64,000 nt of DNA from positions 124,001-188,000 of the forward strand of contig CAKORJ010000001.1 in the NCBI GenBank assembly GCA_934101575.1. Reading direction: 5' to 3'. The DNA comes from an uncultured Bacilli bacterium. Its GTDB lineage: Bacteria > Bacillota_I > Bacilli_A > RF39 > UBA660. Under the pieces are notes generated by a model. That model made no database searches. It had not been told where the DNA came from and saw only the letters and a list, made by a program, of their open reading frames with translations. Numbering within the stretch: position 1 is the stretch's first letter; each line of letters starts with the position of its first letter. The translations under genes and the position numbers were made by a program. This document shows positions 26,032-35,045 of the stretch, piece after piece.

Positions 26032-26718
26032 ATGGATAACAAGTATAGTTTAACTAGAGCTCAGAATGTTTTTATTGCTAAGAGAAATATAGTTGATTAC
26101 ATTTGGAAGAGTGCTAATTTAGAAGGAATTGCTGTTACTTATCCTGATACACAAATTATTTATGATGGTGGTATAGTTAATGGTCTTACTGTTGATAGTG
26201 TGATTGCTATTAATAATTTGAAATATGCTTGGCAATTCATTTTAGAAAATGATGATCTTTCATATGATTATAATCTTCTTTGCTATATTCATAAGCTTGT
26301 TATGGATAAGCTTGTTTTACAAGGTGATTTAGGTAAAATAAGAAGTACACCGGTTAATATTGGGGGAACAAAGTGGAAACCGGATTTTCCTATTGAGAGT
26401 AAAATAAAGGAAGATTTGGGTGCTATTTTAAGTCAATCTGACAAGTCTATGACTGAAATTGCTATTGAGGTTATGTTATTTGTAATGAGAAGTCAGATGT
26501 TTATAGATGGTAATAAAAGGGTTGCGATGCTCTTTGCTAATAAAATAATGATTGATAATGGTTGTGGTATTATAACTATTGCTAATGATATTCAGTCTGA
26601 ATTTTATGAAAAACTTATTAAGTTTTATGAGACTGGCGATATGTCGGTGTTAAAGAAATTTATTTATGATAACGCAATAGATGGTTTGGTTTTTGAAAAT
26701 AAGGAGGAGATAAAATGA
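26032..26718 (+). CDS. Fic family protein lacking the catalytic His
   Basis: Fic domains transfer AMP or other phospho-groups to target hydroxyls. This 228-aa protein has the Fic fold with SQMFIDGNKR at residues 154-163; the consensus is HxFx(D/E)GNxxR and the His is Gln155 here. Near the N-terminus SANLEG (about residues 27-32) matches the (S/T)xxxE(G/N) inhibitory helix. The Lys-Arg end of the motif and the anion hole are kept, so nucleotide binding may persist without normal transfer. ATG 26032 follows GGGAGGAG. The gene overlaps murC by ATGA, which ties its translation to wall precursor synthesis. Confidence 0.8.
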   Translation: MDNKYSLTRAQNVFIAKRNIVDYIWKSANLEGIAVTYPDTQIIYDGGIVNGLTVDSVIAINNLKYAWQFILENDDLSYDYNLLCYIHKLVMDKLVLQGDLGKIRSTPVNIGGTKWKPDFPIESKIKEDLGAILSQSDKSMTEIAIEVMLFVMRSQMFIDGNKRVAMLFANKIMIDNGCGIITIANDIQSEFYEKLIKFYETGDMSVLKKFIYDNAIDGLVFENKEEIK

Positions 26719-28025
26719 AATATTTTTTTGCAGGAATAGAAGGATCTGGTATGGCTGCTCTTGCTTCTATGCTATATGATTCTGGTAATGAAGTTATTGG
26801 ATGTGATGATGCTAAGGTTTATTCTTTTACTTTAGAGGAACTTAATAAAAGAGGTATTAAAGTATATAAAGATGCCGAAAAGCTTACTAGTGATATGGTT
26901 TTTGTCTATACATCTGCTATTCATAGTAATCATTATGCTTATAGAAAAGCTAAGAAGCTTGGATGTAAGATGTATGAATATTTTGAGATGATAGGGGAGC
27001 TTACTAAGAAGTATGATACTATTTGTATAAGTGGTACTCATGGAAAGACTACTACTACTGCTATGCTTTCTAATATATTTAAAAATACTATTGGTACTAA
27101 TTATTTGATTGGTGATGGTACTGGTGTTATTGATGAAAACTCTAATAATTTTATTGTAGAATCTTGTGAGTTTAATAGACATTTTTTAAATTATTATCCT
27201 AAGTATACTATTATTACTAATATTTTTTATGATCATGTTGACTGTTATAAAAATATAGATGAGATTGTTGAAACGTTTCAAAAGTTTGTTGATCAAACTA
27301 AGGATAAGGTTGTTGCGTGTGGTGATAATGAAAATGTTAGGAGATTAGTTTCTGATAAGATTGTTTATTATGGTTTTAATTCTAATAATGATGTTCGTGG
27401 TGTTATTAAGGAACTTAGAGAAGATGGTAGTAGTTTTGATGTTTACATTAATGATGAGTTTTATGGTAGTTTTAATATAAATATTTTTGGTAAACATATG
27501 ATTTATAATGCTCTTGCATGTATTTATATGTCTTATCTTGAAGGTATATCTATTGAGGATATAACTAAGTATTTGAATGAGTTTCATGGTGCTAAAAGAA
27601 GATTTAGTGAAGAGAAGATAGGTGATGTTGTTTTAGTTGATGATTATGCACATCATCCTAATGAGGTTGAAACTGTTCTTAAGACTGCTAGACAAAAGTA
27701 TCCTGATAAGGAGCTTGTTCCTGTTTTGATTCCTTATACTATTTCTAGAACTGAGGCTTTTTATAAAGAGTTTGCTAATGTTCTTAAGAGTGCAGATAAG
27801 GTTTATGTTACTGATATAGAACCTGCTAGAGAGAGTTTTGATGATTTTCCTGGGGTTAGTTCTGATCTTATAATTAATGCTATTCCTGGGGCAGAACATA
27901 TTTCTAAGGAAGAGATTAGTAAGCTTTATAGACATAAGAATGCGGTTATTCCTTTTATGGGATGTAAGGATCCTACTTGGCTTATTGATGCATATAAAGA
28001 GGGTTTAAATAATGAAAATGCTTAA
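26715..28025 (+). CDS. murC: UDP-N-acetylmuramate--L-alanine ligase
   Basis: MurC adds L-Ala to UDP-MurNAc in the cytoplasm. The 436-aa protein has the N-terminal nucleotide-sugar motif GIEGSGM, the ATP site GTHGKTTTTAM (107-117), the central NIFYDHVDCYKN region, and the C-terminal domain start DDYAHHPNEV. The length is typical. Start ATG 26715 is within the fic stop (ATGA), and the AAGGAGGAG site lies in the fic tail. It overlaps the MBL gene by 14 nt. Confidence 0.93.
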   Translation: MKYFFAGIEGSGMAALASMLYDSGNEVIGCDDAKVYSFTLEELNKRGIKVYKDAEKLTSDMVFVYTSAIHSNHYAYRKAKKLGCKMYEYFEMIGELTKKYDTICISGTHGKTTTTAMLSNIFKNTIGTNYLIGDGTGVIDENSNNFIVESCEFNRHFLNYYPKYTIITNIFYDHVDCYKNIDEIVETFQKFVDQTKDKVVACGDNENVRRLVSDKIVYYGFNSNNDVRGVIKELREDGSSFDVYINDEFYGSFNINIFGKHMIYNALACIYMSYLEGISIEDITKYLNEFHGAKRRFSEEKIGDVVLVDDYAHHPNEVETVLKTARQKYPDKELVPVLIPYTISRTEAFYKEFANVLKSADKVYVTDIEPARESFDDFPGVSSDLIINAIPGAEHISKEEISKLYRHKNAVIPFMGCKDPTWLIDAYKEGLNNENA

Positions 28026-28542
28026 ATTAGTAGTAGGACCTCTTAATACTAATTGTTATATTCTTTATGAGGATGGTAAATGTTTAATTGTTGATCCTGG
28101 TGATGAGGAGAATAATATTATTAAACAAATTAGTAAACTTAAGGTAGAACCTATTGGTATACTTGTTACTCATAATCATTTTGATCATGCTATGTATGCT
28201 GATAGTCTTAGTAATTTTTATAGAGTTCCTATTTTTGATCATAAAAATTTGTTTGAAGGAGAAAAAATAATTGGACCTTTTAAGTTTGATGTTATTTATA
28301 CTCCTGGTCATTCTAATACTAGTCTTACTTTTTATTTTAAAGACTATAATTTTATGTTTGTTGGGGATTTTGTGTTTTATGAAAATATCGGTAGGGTAGA
28401 TTTACCTGGAGGTTCTTTTCCTGATATGATAGAGTCTCTTAATAAAATTAAAAAATATGATGATGATATTGTTTTATATCCTGGACATGGTGAGGAAACT
28501 ACTTTGGGGCATGAGAAGAAATATAATCATTATTTTGAGTAG
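28012..28542 (+). CDS. MBL-fold metallohydrolase (glyoxalase II-like)
   Basis: The 176-aa protein has the metallo-beta-lactamase fold motif THNHFDH, TPGHSNTS, GDFVF and the final GHGEET, all metal-ligand regions of the YqgX/GloB group. It is shorter than full glyoxalase II because the C-terminal substrate domain is reduced, as in YqgX. Substrate is not shown. GAGGGT lies 7 nt before ATG 28012, inside murC, so translation is coupled. Confidence 0.85.
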   Translation: MKMLKLVVGPLNTNCYILYEDGKCLIVDPGDEENNIIKQISKLKVEPIGILVTHNHFDHAMYADSLSNFYRVPIFDHKNLFEGEKIIGPFKFDVIYTPGHSNTSLTFYFKDYNFMFVGDFVFYENIGRVDLPGGSFPDMIESLNKIKKYDDDIVLYPGHGEETTLGHEKKYNHYFE

Positions 28543-28568
28543 TTTTAGTACTTTGTTGGAGGGTAGTA

Positions 28569-29546
28569 ATGGTTTTAAAAGATGATGGTATTAAAATTGT
28601 TATGAATAGGAATCTTGAACTTTTGCTTGGAATTATGGTTGCGTATATTGAAAAAAATCCTGATATGATTAAAAATTTTGATTTTATTGAAATTCCTGAT
28701 ATTAGTTATGTTAAAGATATATGTAAAGTTAATAAAATAAATAAATGTTCTTTAACTTTGGATTTTCTTTTAAATATATCTAATTATAGAACTATAGTTT
28801 ATTTTGCTTGTTTTTTAGATGATAATTATGATATGGATTTTGATAGGTTTAATTATAGTTATTTTTCTTCTAGTGATTATTCTAAAGATTATCTTGTATC
28901 TGTAGCTTTAGATCTTAAGAAATATGCTAAATCTATTAAATGGAATGAGTTTTTTGATAGTAATTATGAGTATTATAAAAAGCTTTATAGTTTTATAAAG
29001 ATTCCTGATAAGTTTGATATTACTGATATTAATAGATTTTATGATGATTATTCTTATAGTTATACTTGTTTTCCTAGTGTTTTTATGAATGTTGGATTCT
29101 CGTTTATTGATAAGAAGAATAGTTTTTATTATTTTAGAGGGTTTACTTTTAATGAAAAGACTAAGGTTTTTAATTATTATGGTTCTTATTTTACTGAGTG
29201 CTTATTTTATGAGTTTTCTGTTCCTATAGTAAGAAAACTTGTTGAGAGATATTATTCTAGTATTAATGATATTGATACTCTTTATAATGCTGTTATTTCT
29301 AATGGATTGCCTGTTTCTTATGAAGATAAGAAAGGTATGTTATGTGAGTATGTCAGTAGGACTAATTCTTTTATACTTAATGCTAAGTATTATAAAAATT
29401 TAGAGGTAGAAGATAGTGTTTATTTTCTTGGGTTTGATAGAATTGAGAATATGATTTCTTTTTCTAAGAGAAGGATTAAGAAGTTTAGTAATTATGAAGA
29501 GTTTTTTAAATATGATATGGTTAATTATATAAATAATATGAGATAG
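28569..29546 (+). CDS. hypothetical protein, weakly like a degenerate DUF4932 metalloprotease
   Basis: The 325-aa soluble protein is rich in Tyr, Phe, Asp and Asn. TECLFYEFSVPIVRKLVERYY falls where DUF4932-type zincins have HEFxHxFVNP; here the His residues are Tyr and Val, so metal binding would be lost. The resemblance is weak and rests on spacing only. GGAGG precedes ATG 28569. It is separated from the MBL gene by 26 nt and ends at a terminator. Confidence 0.5.
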   Translation: MVLKDDGIKIVMNRNLELLLGIMVAYIEKNPDMIKNFDFIEIPDISYVKDICKVNKINKCSLTLDFLLNISNYRTIVYFACFLDDNYDMDFDRFNYSYFSSSDYSKDYLVSVALDLKKYAKSIKWNEFFDSNYEYYKKLYSFIKIPDKFDITDINRFYDDYSYSYTCFPSVFMNVGFSFIDKKNSFYYFRGFTFNEKTKVFNYYGSYFTECLFYEFSVPIVRKLVERYYSSINDIDTLYNAVISNGLPVSYEDKKGMLCEYVSRTNSFILNAKYYKNLEVEDSVYFLGFDRIENMISFSKRRIKKFSNYEEFFKYDMVNYINNMR

Positions 29547-29567
29547 TGTTTTTTGACACTATTTTTG
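29543..29567 (+). terminator. intrinsic terminator overlapping a stop codon
   Basis: ATAGTGT (29543-29549) pairs with ACACTAT (29556-29562), followed by T5. The 5' arm contains the TAG stop. Confidence 0.8.
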
Positions 29568-29610
29568 TTTGTATAAATGTGTTTAAAGTTTTTTTAAACT
29601 TGCTCTTTTT

Positions 29611-29638
29611 TTGTGATTTTTTTAATATGTGTTATACT
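29611..29638 (+). promoter_or_regulatory. putative promoter upstream of the small ORF and gpmA
   Basis: TTGTGA (29611-29616) and TATACT (29633-29638) are spaced 16 nt. A start of transcription near 29645 would put ATG 29642 upstream of the RNA. Confidence 0.5.
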
Positions 29639-29656
29639 TAAATGGTAAACATAATA

Positions 29657-29803
29657 ATGATATTTGAAGAGAATATTTATGAAGAGAAAATGAAGAAAAA
29701 GTATAATTCTTGTAATGTTAAGTATTTGTTTGATATTGTTCATGATAAGTATTCTGTTATTTATGATAAGGTTAAAACTTATCATCATTATTTTTATGAA
29801 TAG
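29657..29803 (+). CDS. candidate small protein upstream of gpmA
   Basis: An open frame runs to TAG 29801-29803, with possible starts at ATG 29642, 29657 or 29690. Codons look genuine (many T-ending), and the protein is Lys/Tyr/His rich (about 37-48 aa). Ribosome sites are weak, with GAAGAG near the last start only. Its stop overlaps the TAGGAG ribosome site of gpmA, a layout that could couple them. No family is recognised. Confidence 0.35.
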   Translation: MIFEENIYEEKMKKKYNSCNVKYLFDIVHDKYSVIYDKVKTYHHYFYE

Positions 29804-29814
29804 GAGATGTTTTT

Positions 29815-30507
29815 ATGATTAAACTTGTTTTGGTAAGACATGGTCAAAGTATTTGGAATTTGGAAAATAGATTTACGGGGTGGACTGATGTTGGATTATC
29901 TGATAATGGAATAGAAGAGGCTAAAGAAGCTGGTAGGATTTTAAAAGAAAATGGTTTTTCTTTTGATGTTGCTTTTACTTCTGTACTTAAGCGTGCGGAG
30001 GATACTCTTAGTTATATTTTAGAGGAAATGAATATTCGTGATTTGATGATTATAAGAAACTGGAAATTAAATGAGAGACATTATGGAGCTTTACAAGGAC
30101 TTAATAAGGATGAAACGAGAAAGAAATATGGAGATGAGCAGGTTCTTTTATGGAGACGTAGTGTAGATGTTAGACCTCCGGCTTTAGATATTACTGATGA
30201 AAGATATCCTGGTAATGATCCTAAATATTCTAAATTAAGTAGTGATGAGCTCCCTAGGACTGAGAATCTTATGGATACTATAAATAGAGTTGTAGATTAT
30301 TGGAATTCTGATATAGAACCAGAGATTTTGATGGGGAAAAGGGTTATAGTCGTGGCTCATGGCAATAGTTTAAGAGGACTTATTAAATATTTAGATAATA
30401 TAAGTGATGAGGATATAGTTAAACTTGAAATAGAGACTGGTAATCCAATTTGTTATGAATTAGATGATGATTTAAAACCAATTAGACATTATTATTTGAA
30501 AAAATGA
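29815..30507 (+). CDS. gpmA: 2,3-bisphosphoglycerate-dependent phosphoglycerate mutase
   Basis: This glycolytic enzyme interconverts 3- and 2-phosphoglycerate. The 230-aa protein has the phospho-His motif RHGQSIWN (residues 8-15), LNERHYGALQGLNK, RRSVDVRPP and VAHGNSLRGL, all cofactor-dependent mutase signatures. Length fits the family. TAGGAG precedes ATG 29815. It is the last native gene before an A-rich accessory region. Confidence 0.95.
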   Translation: MIKLVLVRHGQSIWNLENRFTGWTDVGLSDNGIEEAKEAGRILKENGFSFDVAFTSVLKRAEDTLSYILEEMNIRDLMIIRNWKLNERHYGALQGLNKDETRKKYGDEQVLLWRRSVDVRPPALDITDERYPGNDPKYSKLSSDELPRTENLMDTINRVVDYWNSDIEPEILMGKRVIVVAHGNSLRGLIKYLDNISDEDIVKLEIETGNPICYELDDDLKPIRHYYLKK

Positions 30508-30861
30508 TATATGTTTTTTAGATGGAACAATAATGAGATTAATAAATTGCATATTTTTGTGATGAGTTGTAAGGTTTTTAAGCATAAGAATAAGTGTTAA
30601 CTAAAAATTAGAAAAATAAAATAGTATGTTATAATATAGTTGCATTTTGTTTTTTGTAATTGTAGTGAAGTATTTTTACTTGCAAATAAATTGATGGTAA
30701 TATTAAATTATAAATACGCAAATTAAAACTTTAATAGCAATTCAATAAAAGAATAATATAAGAAAATAGAATTAATAGATAAAATTCTAACAGAAGAAAA
30801 ATAAACTTATATTTAGATATATATGAAACAAATGAATAGATATTGTAGGAGGGACAAAGAT
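30508..30861. other. gene-poor A-rich junction before the recombinase remnant
   Basis: This 354-nt stretch contains no convincing gene. Composition shifts to A-rich with frequent stop codons in all frames; a TATAAT-like box lies near 30630 and a small AAGTA/TACTT hairpin near 30670. It is best read as eroded mobile DNA. Confidence 0.45.
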
Positions 30862-31248
30862 ATGAAAAAAGAAAATTGGATTATAACTCCTAATCATCAC
30901 GAAGCAATTATAAGTAAAGAAAAATTTGATAAAGTGCAAGATATTTTAAATAGACAAGCTAAAGTAAATAAAGATGGAAGTATAGGTATTTTATCTGGCT
31001 TTTTAAAGTGCAAATGTTGTGGCGGTAATATGATAAAACGAACTTCAAAAGAAAGAGTTTATTACTATTGCTCTAACTACTATAGAAATAAAACTTGTGA
31101 AAATAATGAATCTATTAGTGAAAATAAGCTAATTGAAATTATAAATGAAAAATTAAATTTATCTAATATTACTAGATTAGAATTAGAAAATAAAGTAAAA
31201 TGTATTTATATTGATAAGAATAAAAATATTAAAATTGATATTAAATAA
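30862..31248 (+). pseudogene. C-terminal remnant of a large serine recombinase
   Basis: The 128-aa product begins ENWIITPNHHEAIISKEKFDKVQDIL, a normal recombinase-domain segment, then has the zinc ribbon CKCCGG...YYCSNYYRNKTC and a truncated coiled region. The catalytic resolvase domain and most of the recombinase domain are missing, so it cannot cut DNA. Codons are A-ending, unlike neighbours. AGGAGGG before ATG 30862 might allow translation as a small DNA-binding protein. It marks a decayed integrative element inserted after gpmA. Confidence 0.8.
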
Positions 31249-31275
31249 AAAATTTAAAAGAAAGGAGAATAATAA

Positions 31276-32298
31276 ATGGACAATAAAAACTTACAAATAA
31301 CTAATCATGACTTTTTAATATATAGAGATTCAAACAATGATATTAAGGTTAGTGTAATGTTAATAAATAATGACATATGGCTTACTCAAAATTTAATTGC
31401 AGAATTGTTTGGCGTGGGAAGAAGTACAATAACAGAACATATTAATAATATATTAAATAGTGGTGAACTTGATGAAAATAACACCGTCGGAAAAACCGAC
31501 ATTGATAATTCTAAAAAACCTGTAAAGATATATAATCTTGATATGATTATTGCAGTTGGATATAGAGTAAATTCAAAAAAAGCAACCAACTTTAGAATTT
31601 GGGCTACTAAAATATTAAAAGAATATATGATAAAAGGTGTAGTTATGGATGATGAAAGATTAAAAAATCCTAATTACATATTTGGCGAGGATTATTTTGA
31701 AGAAACACTTGAAAGAATTAGAAACATTCGTTCAAGCGAGAGAAGATTTTACCAAAAAATAACAGATATATATTCTTCTTGTAGTGTTGATTATGATAAA
31801 GATTCAGAAATAACAAAAGAATTTTTTAAAACAGTTCAAAATAAATTACATTATGCAATAACTGGTAATACTGCAGCTGAAATAATATATAATAGAGTTG
31901 ATTCGGAAAAAGAAAATATGGGATTAACCAATTGGAAAAATTCTCCTGATGGACCAATCTATAAATATGATGTGGACATTGCAAAAAACTATTTAAATGA
32001 AAAGGAATTAAAAGATTTGAATAGAATAGTAACAATGTATTTAGACTATGCAGAATTACAAGCAGAAAATCATAATGCAATGACTATGAAAGATTGGATA
32101 GAAAAATTGAATGCATTTTTGCAATTTAATGGTAAAGAAATATTACACAGTGCAGGGAAAATATCGGCAAGTGTAGCAAAAGAATTAGCTTATAAAGAGT
32201 ATGATAAATTTAAAGTTAAACAAGATAAATTATATAAATCAGACTTTGACAATTTTTTAAATGAAACAAGAATGATAGAGAATGGAAGTGATAAATAA
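31276..32298 (+). CDS. rhuM: RhuM family protein
   Basis: The 340-aa protein has the RhuM layout: IWLTQNLIAELFGVGRSTITEHINNI, YNLDMIIAVGYRVNSKKATNFRIWAT and a helical C-terminal half with TGNTAAEIIYNRVDSEKENMGLTNW. RhuM is found on pathogenicity islands and phage-linked DNA; its molecular function is not established. A-rich codons differ from those of the flanking core genes. AAAGGAG precedes ATG 31276. The stop TAA shares its last A with the start of rbgA. Confidence 0.9.
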   Translation: MDNKNLQITNHDFLIYRDSNNDIKVSVMLINNDIWLTQNLIAELFGVGRSTITEHINNILNSGELDENNTVGKTDIDNSKKPVKIYNLDMIIAVGYRVNSKKATNFRIWATKILKEYMIKGVVMDDERLKNPNYIFGEDYFEETLERIRNIRSSERRFYQKITDIYSSCSVDYDKDSEITKEFFKTVQNKLHYAITGNTAAEIIYNRVDSEKENMGLTNWKNSPDGPIYKYDVDIAKNYLNEKELKDLNRIVTMYLDYAELQAENHNAMTMKDWIEKLNAFLQFNGKEILHSAGKISASVAKELAYKEYDKFKVKQDKLYKSDFDNFLNETRMIENGSDK

Positions 32299-33224
32299 TG
32301 GATATGTATCAAAAAAGAAAAATGAGAAAAAATAAAAAAATGAACGAAAATACAAAAAGTTTACCATCAACTAGTATCAATTGGTATCCAGGTCATATGG
32401 CTAAGACAAAAAGATTAATAAAAGAAAATATTAAACTTGTTGATATAATTTATGAGGTTATTGATTCTAGGATTCCGTATAGTTCCAGGGTTAATGATAT
32501 AGAGGATCTTATTGGTGATAAACCTAGGATACTTATATTTACTAAATATGATTTATGTGATAAGGGTGAAACTGATAAATTTATTTCTAAGTATAGATCT
32601 TTGGGGTTTTATTGTATTACTTATGATCTTACTCATGATATTGATAAAAATAAATTAATTGATTTAAGTAATGAGATTCTTAAGGATAAGTTTGATAAAG
32701 CTAGGGAAAAAGGTATAAATAAAGAAAAGGTTAGGGCTCTTGTTATTGGGGTTCCTAATGCTGGTAAGAGTACTTTTATTAATAAGGTGGTTGGTAAGAA
32801 AATTGCTGTTACTGGTAATAAACCTGGTGTCACTAAAAACTTAAGTTGGATTAGGATTGGTGAAAATATTGAATTATTAGATTCTCCTGGTATTTTGTGG
32901 CCTAAGCTTGATCAAGAAAAAGAAGCTTTTAATTTAGCTAGTACTACTGCTATAAAGGAGGAGATATTACCTAAGGAAGAAGTTGCTGTTTATATTATTA
33001 AGTTTTTGTATGCTAATTATCGTGGTGTTTTGGAAAGAAACTATGGTGTTACTGATATTGCTGATTTTTATGAGGTTTATGATACTATTGGTAGAAGAAG
33101 AGGTTTTATTGGAAAGGGCGGAGTAATAGATGATGATAGGGTTACTGATTTAATTATAAATGACATTAAACAAGGAAAGATTAAGGGTCTTACTTTTGAT
33201 AGGATAGATGATTATGAACTTTGA
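32298..33224 (+). CDS. rbgA: ribosome biogenesis GTPase YlqF/RbgA
   Basis: RbgA is a circularly permuted GTPase needed for late 50S assembly. The 308-aa protein has INWYPGHMAKTKR, the G4 motif TKYD, the G1 motif GVPNAGKST and the G3 motif DSPGI in permuted order. The first about 26 residues (MDMYQKRKMRKNKK...) are a basic extension before the usual start. GGAAGTGA near 32283 lies within rhuM, so its translation may depend on rhuM readthrough; a later start would be within the conserved domain. Confidence 0.92.
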   Translation: MDMYQKRKMRKNKKMNENTKSLPSTSINWYPGHMAKTKRLIKENIKLVDIIYEVIDSRIPYSSRVNDIEDLIGDKPRILIFTKYDLCDKGETDKFISKYRSLGFYCITYDLTHDIDKNKLIDLSNEILKDKFDKAREKGINKEKVRALVIGVPNAGKSTFINKVVGKKIAVTGNKPGVTKNLSWIRIGENIELLDSPGILWPKLDQEKEAFNLASTTAIKEEILPKEEVAVYIIKFLYANYRGVLERNYGVTDIADFYEVYDTIGRRRGFIGKGGVIDDDRVTDLIINDIKQGKIKGLTFDRIDDYEL

Positions 33225-33933
33225 TGATTATACAAGTAAGGAACTTGAGGATAAGCTTGTTTTGTTAAAGGGTAGTAAGAGTAGGGATGATAAAAAATTA
33301 TATAAAGAAATTGATTTTTATTTATGTAGTTTAGACAATCATCGTTATGAGAAAAAGTATTATAAAAATGGTTATACTTTAATAGCTGGTGTGGATGAAG
33401 TTGGTAGAGGTCCTTTAGTTGGTCCTGTTGTTGCTTCAGCAGTTATTCTTCCTGTTAATTATGAGCTTGATGGTCTTACCGATTCTAAGAAGTTATCTGA
33501 AAAGAAAAGGAATTATTATTATGATATAATTAAACGTGATGCTATAGCTATTGGAATTGGTGTTATTGATAATATGGTAATAGATGAGATAAATATTTAT
33601 GAGGCTACTAAACTTGCTATGAGGAAGGCAATAGATAATTTAAATCCTAAGCCTGAGGTTGTTCTTACTGATGCTATGAAGCTTTCTTTAGATGTACCTT
33701 TTGAACCTATAATTAAGGGTGATTTTAAGAGTATTACTATTGCTGCGGCTTCGGTTATTGCTAAGGTTACTAGAGATAGAATGATGTATGAGCTTGATGA
33801 GAAATATCCATGTTATAATTTTAAGAATAATAAGGGTTATCCTACTAAAGATCATATAAAAGCAATAGAAGCACATGGTATAATATCTGAACATAGAAGA
33901 ACTTATGCTCCTATAAAAAACATGAATTTGTAG
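33214..33933 (+). CDS. rnhB: ribonuclease HII
   Basis: RNase HII removes ribonucleotides from DNA. The 239-aa protein has the active-site motif DEVGRGPLVGPVV, DSKKLSEKKR, and the later acidic residues in VLTDAMK and SVIAKVTRD. It has an N-terminal extension of about 60 residues, as in Bacilli. ATG 33214 is 9 nt after AGGA; ATG 33208 is too close. It overlaps rbgA by 11 nt, the usual rbgA-rnhB pairing. Confidence 0.94.
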   Translation: MNFDDYTSKELEDKLVLLKGSKSRDDKKLYKEIDFYLCSLDNHRYEKKYYKNGYTLIAGVDEVGRGPLVGPVVASAVILPVNYELDGLTDSKKLSEKKRNYYYDIIKRDAIAIGIGVIDNMVIDEINIYEATKLAMRKAIDNLNPKPEVVLTDAMKLSLDVPFEPIIKGDFKSITIAAASVIAKVTRDRMMYELDEKYPCYNFKNNKGYPTKDHIKAIEAHGIISEHRRTYAPIKNMNL

Positions 33934-33946
33934 ATTTTTATTTTAT

Positions 33947-33990
33947 AATTTGATGTAAATTTTTTATTTATTTATATCAAATTTTATTTT
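33947..33990 (+). terminator. possible terminator after rnhB
   Basis: AATTTGAT (33947-33954) pairs with ATCAAATT (33976-33983) over a 21-nt loop, followed by T-rich sequence. The large loop makes it weak. Confidence 0.4.
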
Positions 33991-34028
33991 TTATTTGAAG
34001 CTAGTATTTAATTGTGTATTTTGCGTGT

Positions 34029-34057
34029 TTGACACATTTATTTGTTTTGTGTATGAT
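34029..34057 (+). promoter_or_regulatory. consensus promoter of the ABC transporter operon
   Basis: TTGACA (34029-34034) and TATGAT (34052-34057) with a 17-nt spacer lie 61 nt before the ATPase gene. Confidence 0.7.
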
Positions 34058-34118
34058 TAATTTGAGATGGAAAGTTGTAAATTATTTATAATTAAAAATA
34101 TTTTAGGTAGGTGATCAT

Positions 34119-35036
34119 ATGAAAAATGTTTTGGAGATTAAAAATGTTTCTAAAAAAATTGGTAAAAAGTTAATACTTGATGATATAACTTTTGATGTAA
34201 AAGAAGGAGAAGTTTTTGGTTTTGTTGGTCCTAATGGGGCTGGAAAAACTACTCTTATTAAGACTATGCTTGGACTTTATAAGCAAGATAGCGGTTTTAT
34301 ATCTATTGGTGGATATGATTTAAATAAGGATTTTGAAAAAGCAATGGAACAGATTGGAGCTATTATTGAAAACCCAGAAGTGTATAGCTATTTATCGGGA
34401 ATGGATAATTTAAATATTTATTCTATTATGAGTGGTTTTAATGATTTAGAATATAAGAATAAAGTTATTAATACTGTTAAACTTGAAAATAGGATAAATA
34501 ATAAGGTTAAGACTTATTCGCTTGGAATGAGACAAAGACTTGGTATTGCGCAGGCCTTAATATCTAAACCTAAACTTTTGATTTTAGATGAACCTACTAA
34601 CGGGCTTGATCCTATTGGAATAAAGGAACTTCGTGAACTTCTTAAGAGAATTAGTAAGGAGAATAATATTGCTGTTTTTGTATCTAGTCATATTTTAAGT
34701 GAGGTAGAACTTATGTGTGATAGAATTGCTATTATTGATAATGGTTCTATAGTTGAGATTAAAGATATGAATTATGATGAAGATAATAAACATTTAAAAG
34801 TGTCTTTTGAGGTCTCTGATGTTAATGGTGTTTCTAAATTATTAAAGGATAAAGAATATAAGACTAGTATATCTTCTAATTGTATTGTTGTAGATATTTT
34901 AAAAAATGATATTCCTAATGTTAATAAACTTCTTGTTGAAAATGGGTTTAAAGTGTTTGGCATTAGTGCTGTTAAAAGGACTTTAGAGGATGAGTTTATA
35001 GAAAAAACTAAGGGTACGAAAGGTCAAATAAGGTAG
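34119..35036 (+). CDS. ABC transporter ATPase, BcrA type
   Basis: The 305-aa ATPase has Walker A GPNGAGKT, signature YSLGMRQRLG and Walker B LLILDEPTNGLD, with the C-terminal extension of the bacitracin/lantibiotic-resistance (BcrA/CcmA) group. It pairs with the permease gene that follows. Export of a peptide or lipid-linked substrate, or resistance to one, is likely; the substrate is unknown. AGGTAGGTGA precedes ATG 34119. Confidence 0.9.
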   Translation: MKNVLEIKNVSKKIGKKLILDDITFDVKEGEVFGFVGPNGAGKTTLIKTMLGLYKQDSGFISIGGYDLNKDFEKAMEQIGAIIENPEVYSYLSGMDNLNIYSIMSGFNDLEYKNKVINTVKLENRINNKVKTYSLGMRQRLGIAQALISKPKLLILDEPTNGLDPIGIKELRELLKRISKENNIAVFVSSHILSEVELMCDRIAIIDNGSIVEIKDMNYDEDNKHLKVSFEVSDVNGVSKLLKDKEYKTSISSNCIVVDILKNDIPNVNKLLVENGFKVFGISAVKRTLEDEFIEKTKGTKGQIR

Positions 35037-35045
35037 GTGATGGTT

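Noticed and set aside
30823..31248. Active serine integrase
   Set aside because: Only the C-terminal zinc-ribbon part is present; no resolvase catalytic domain or full recombinase domain is found upstream.
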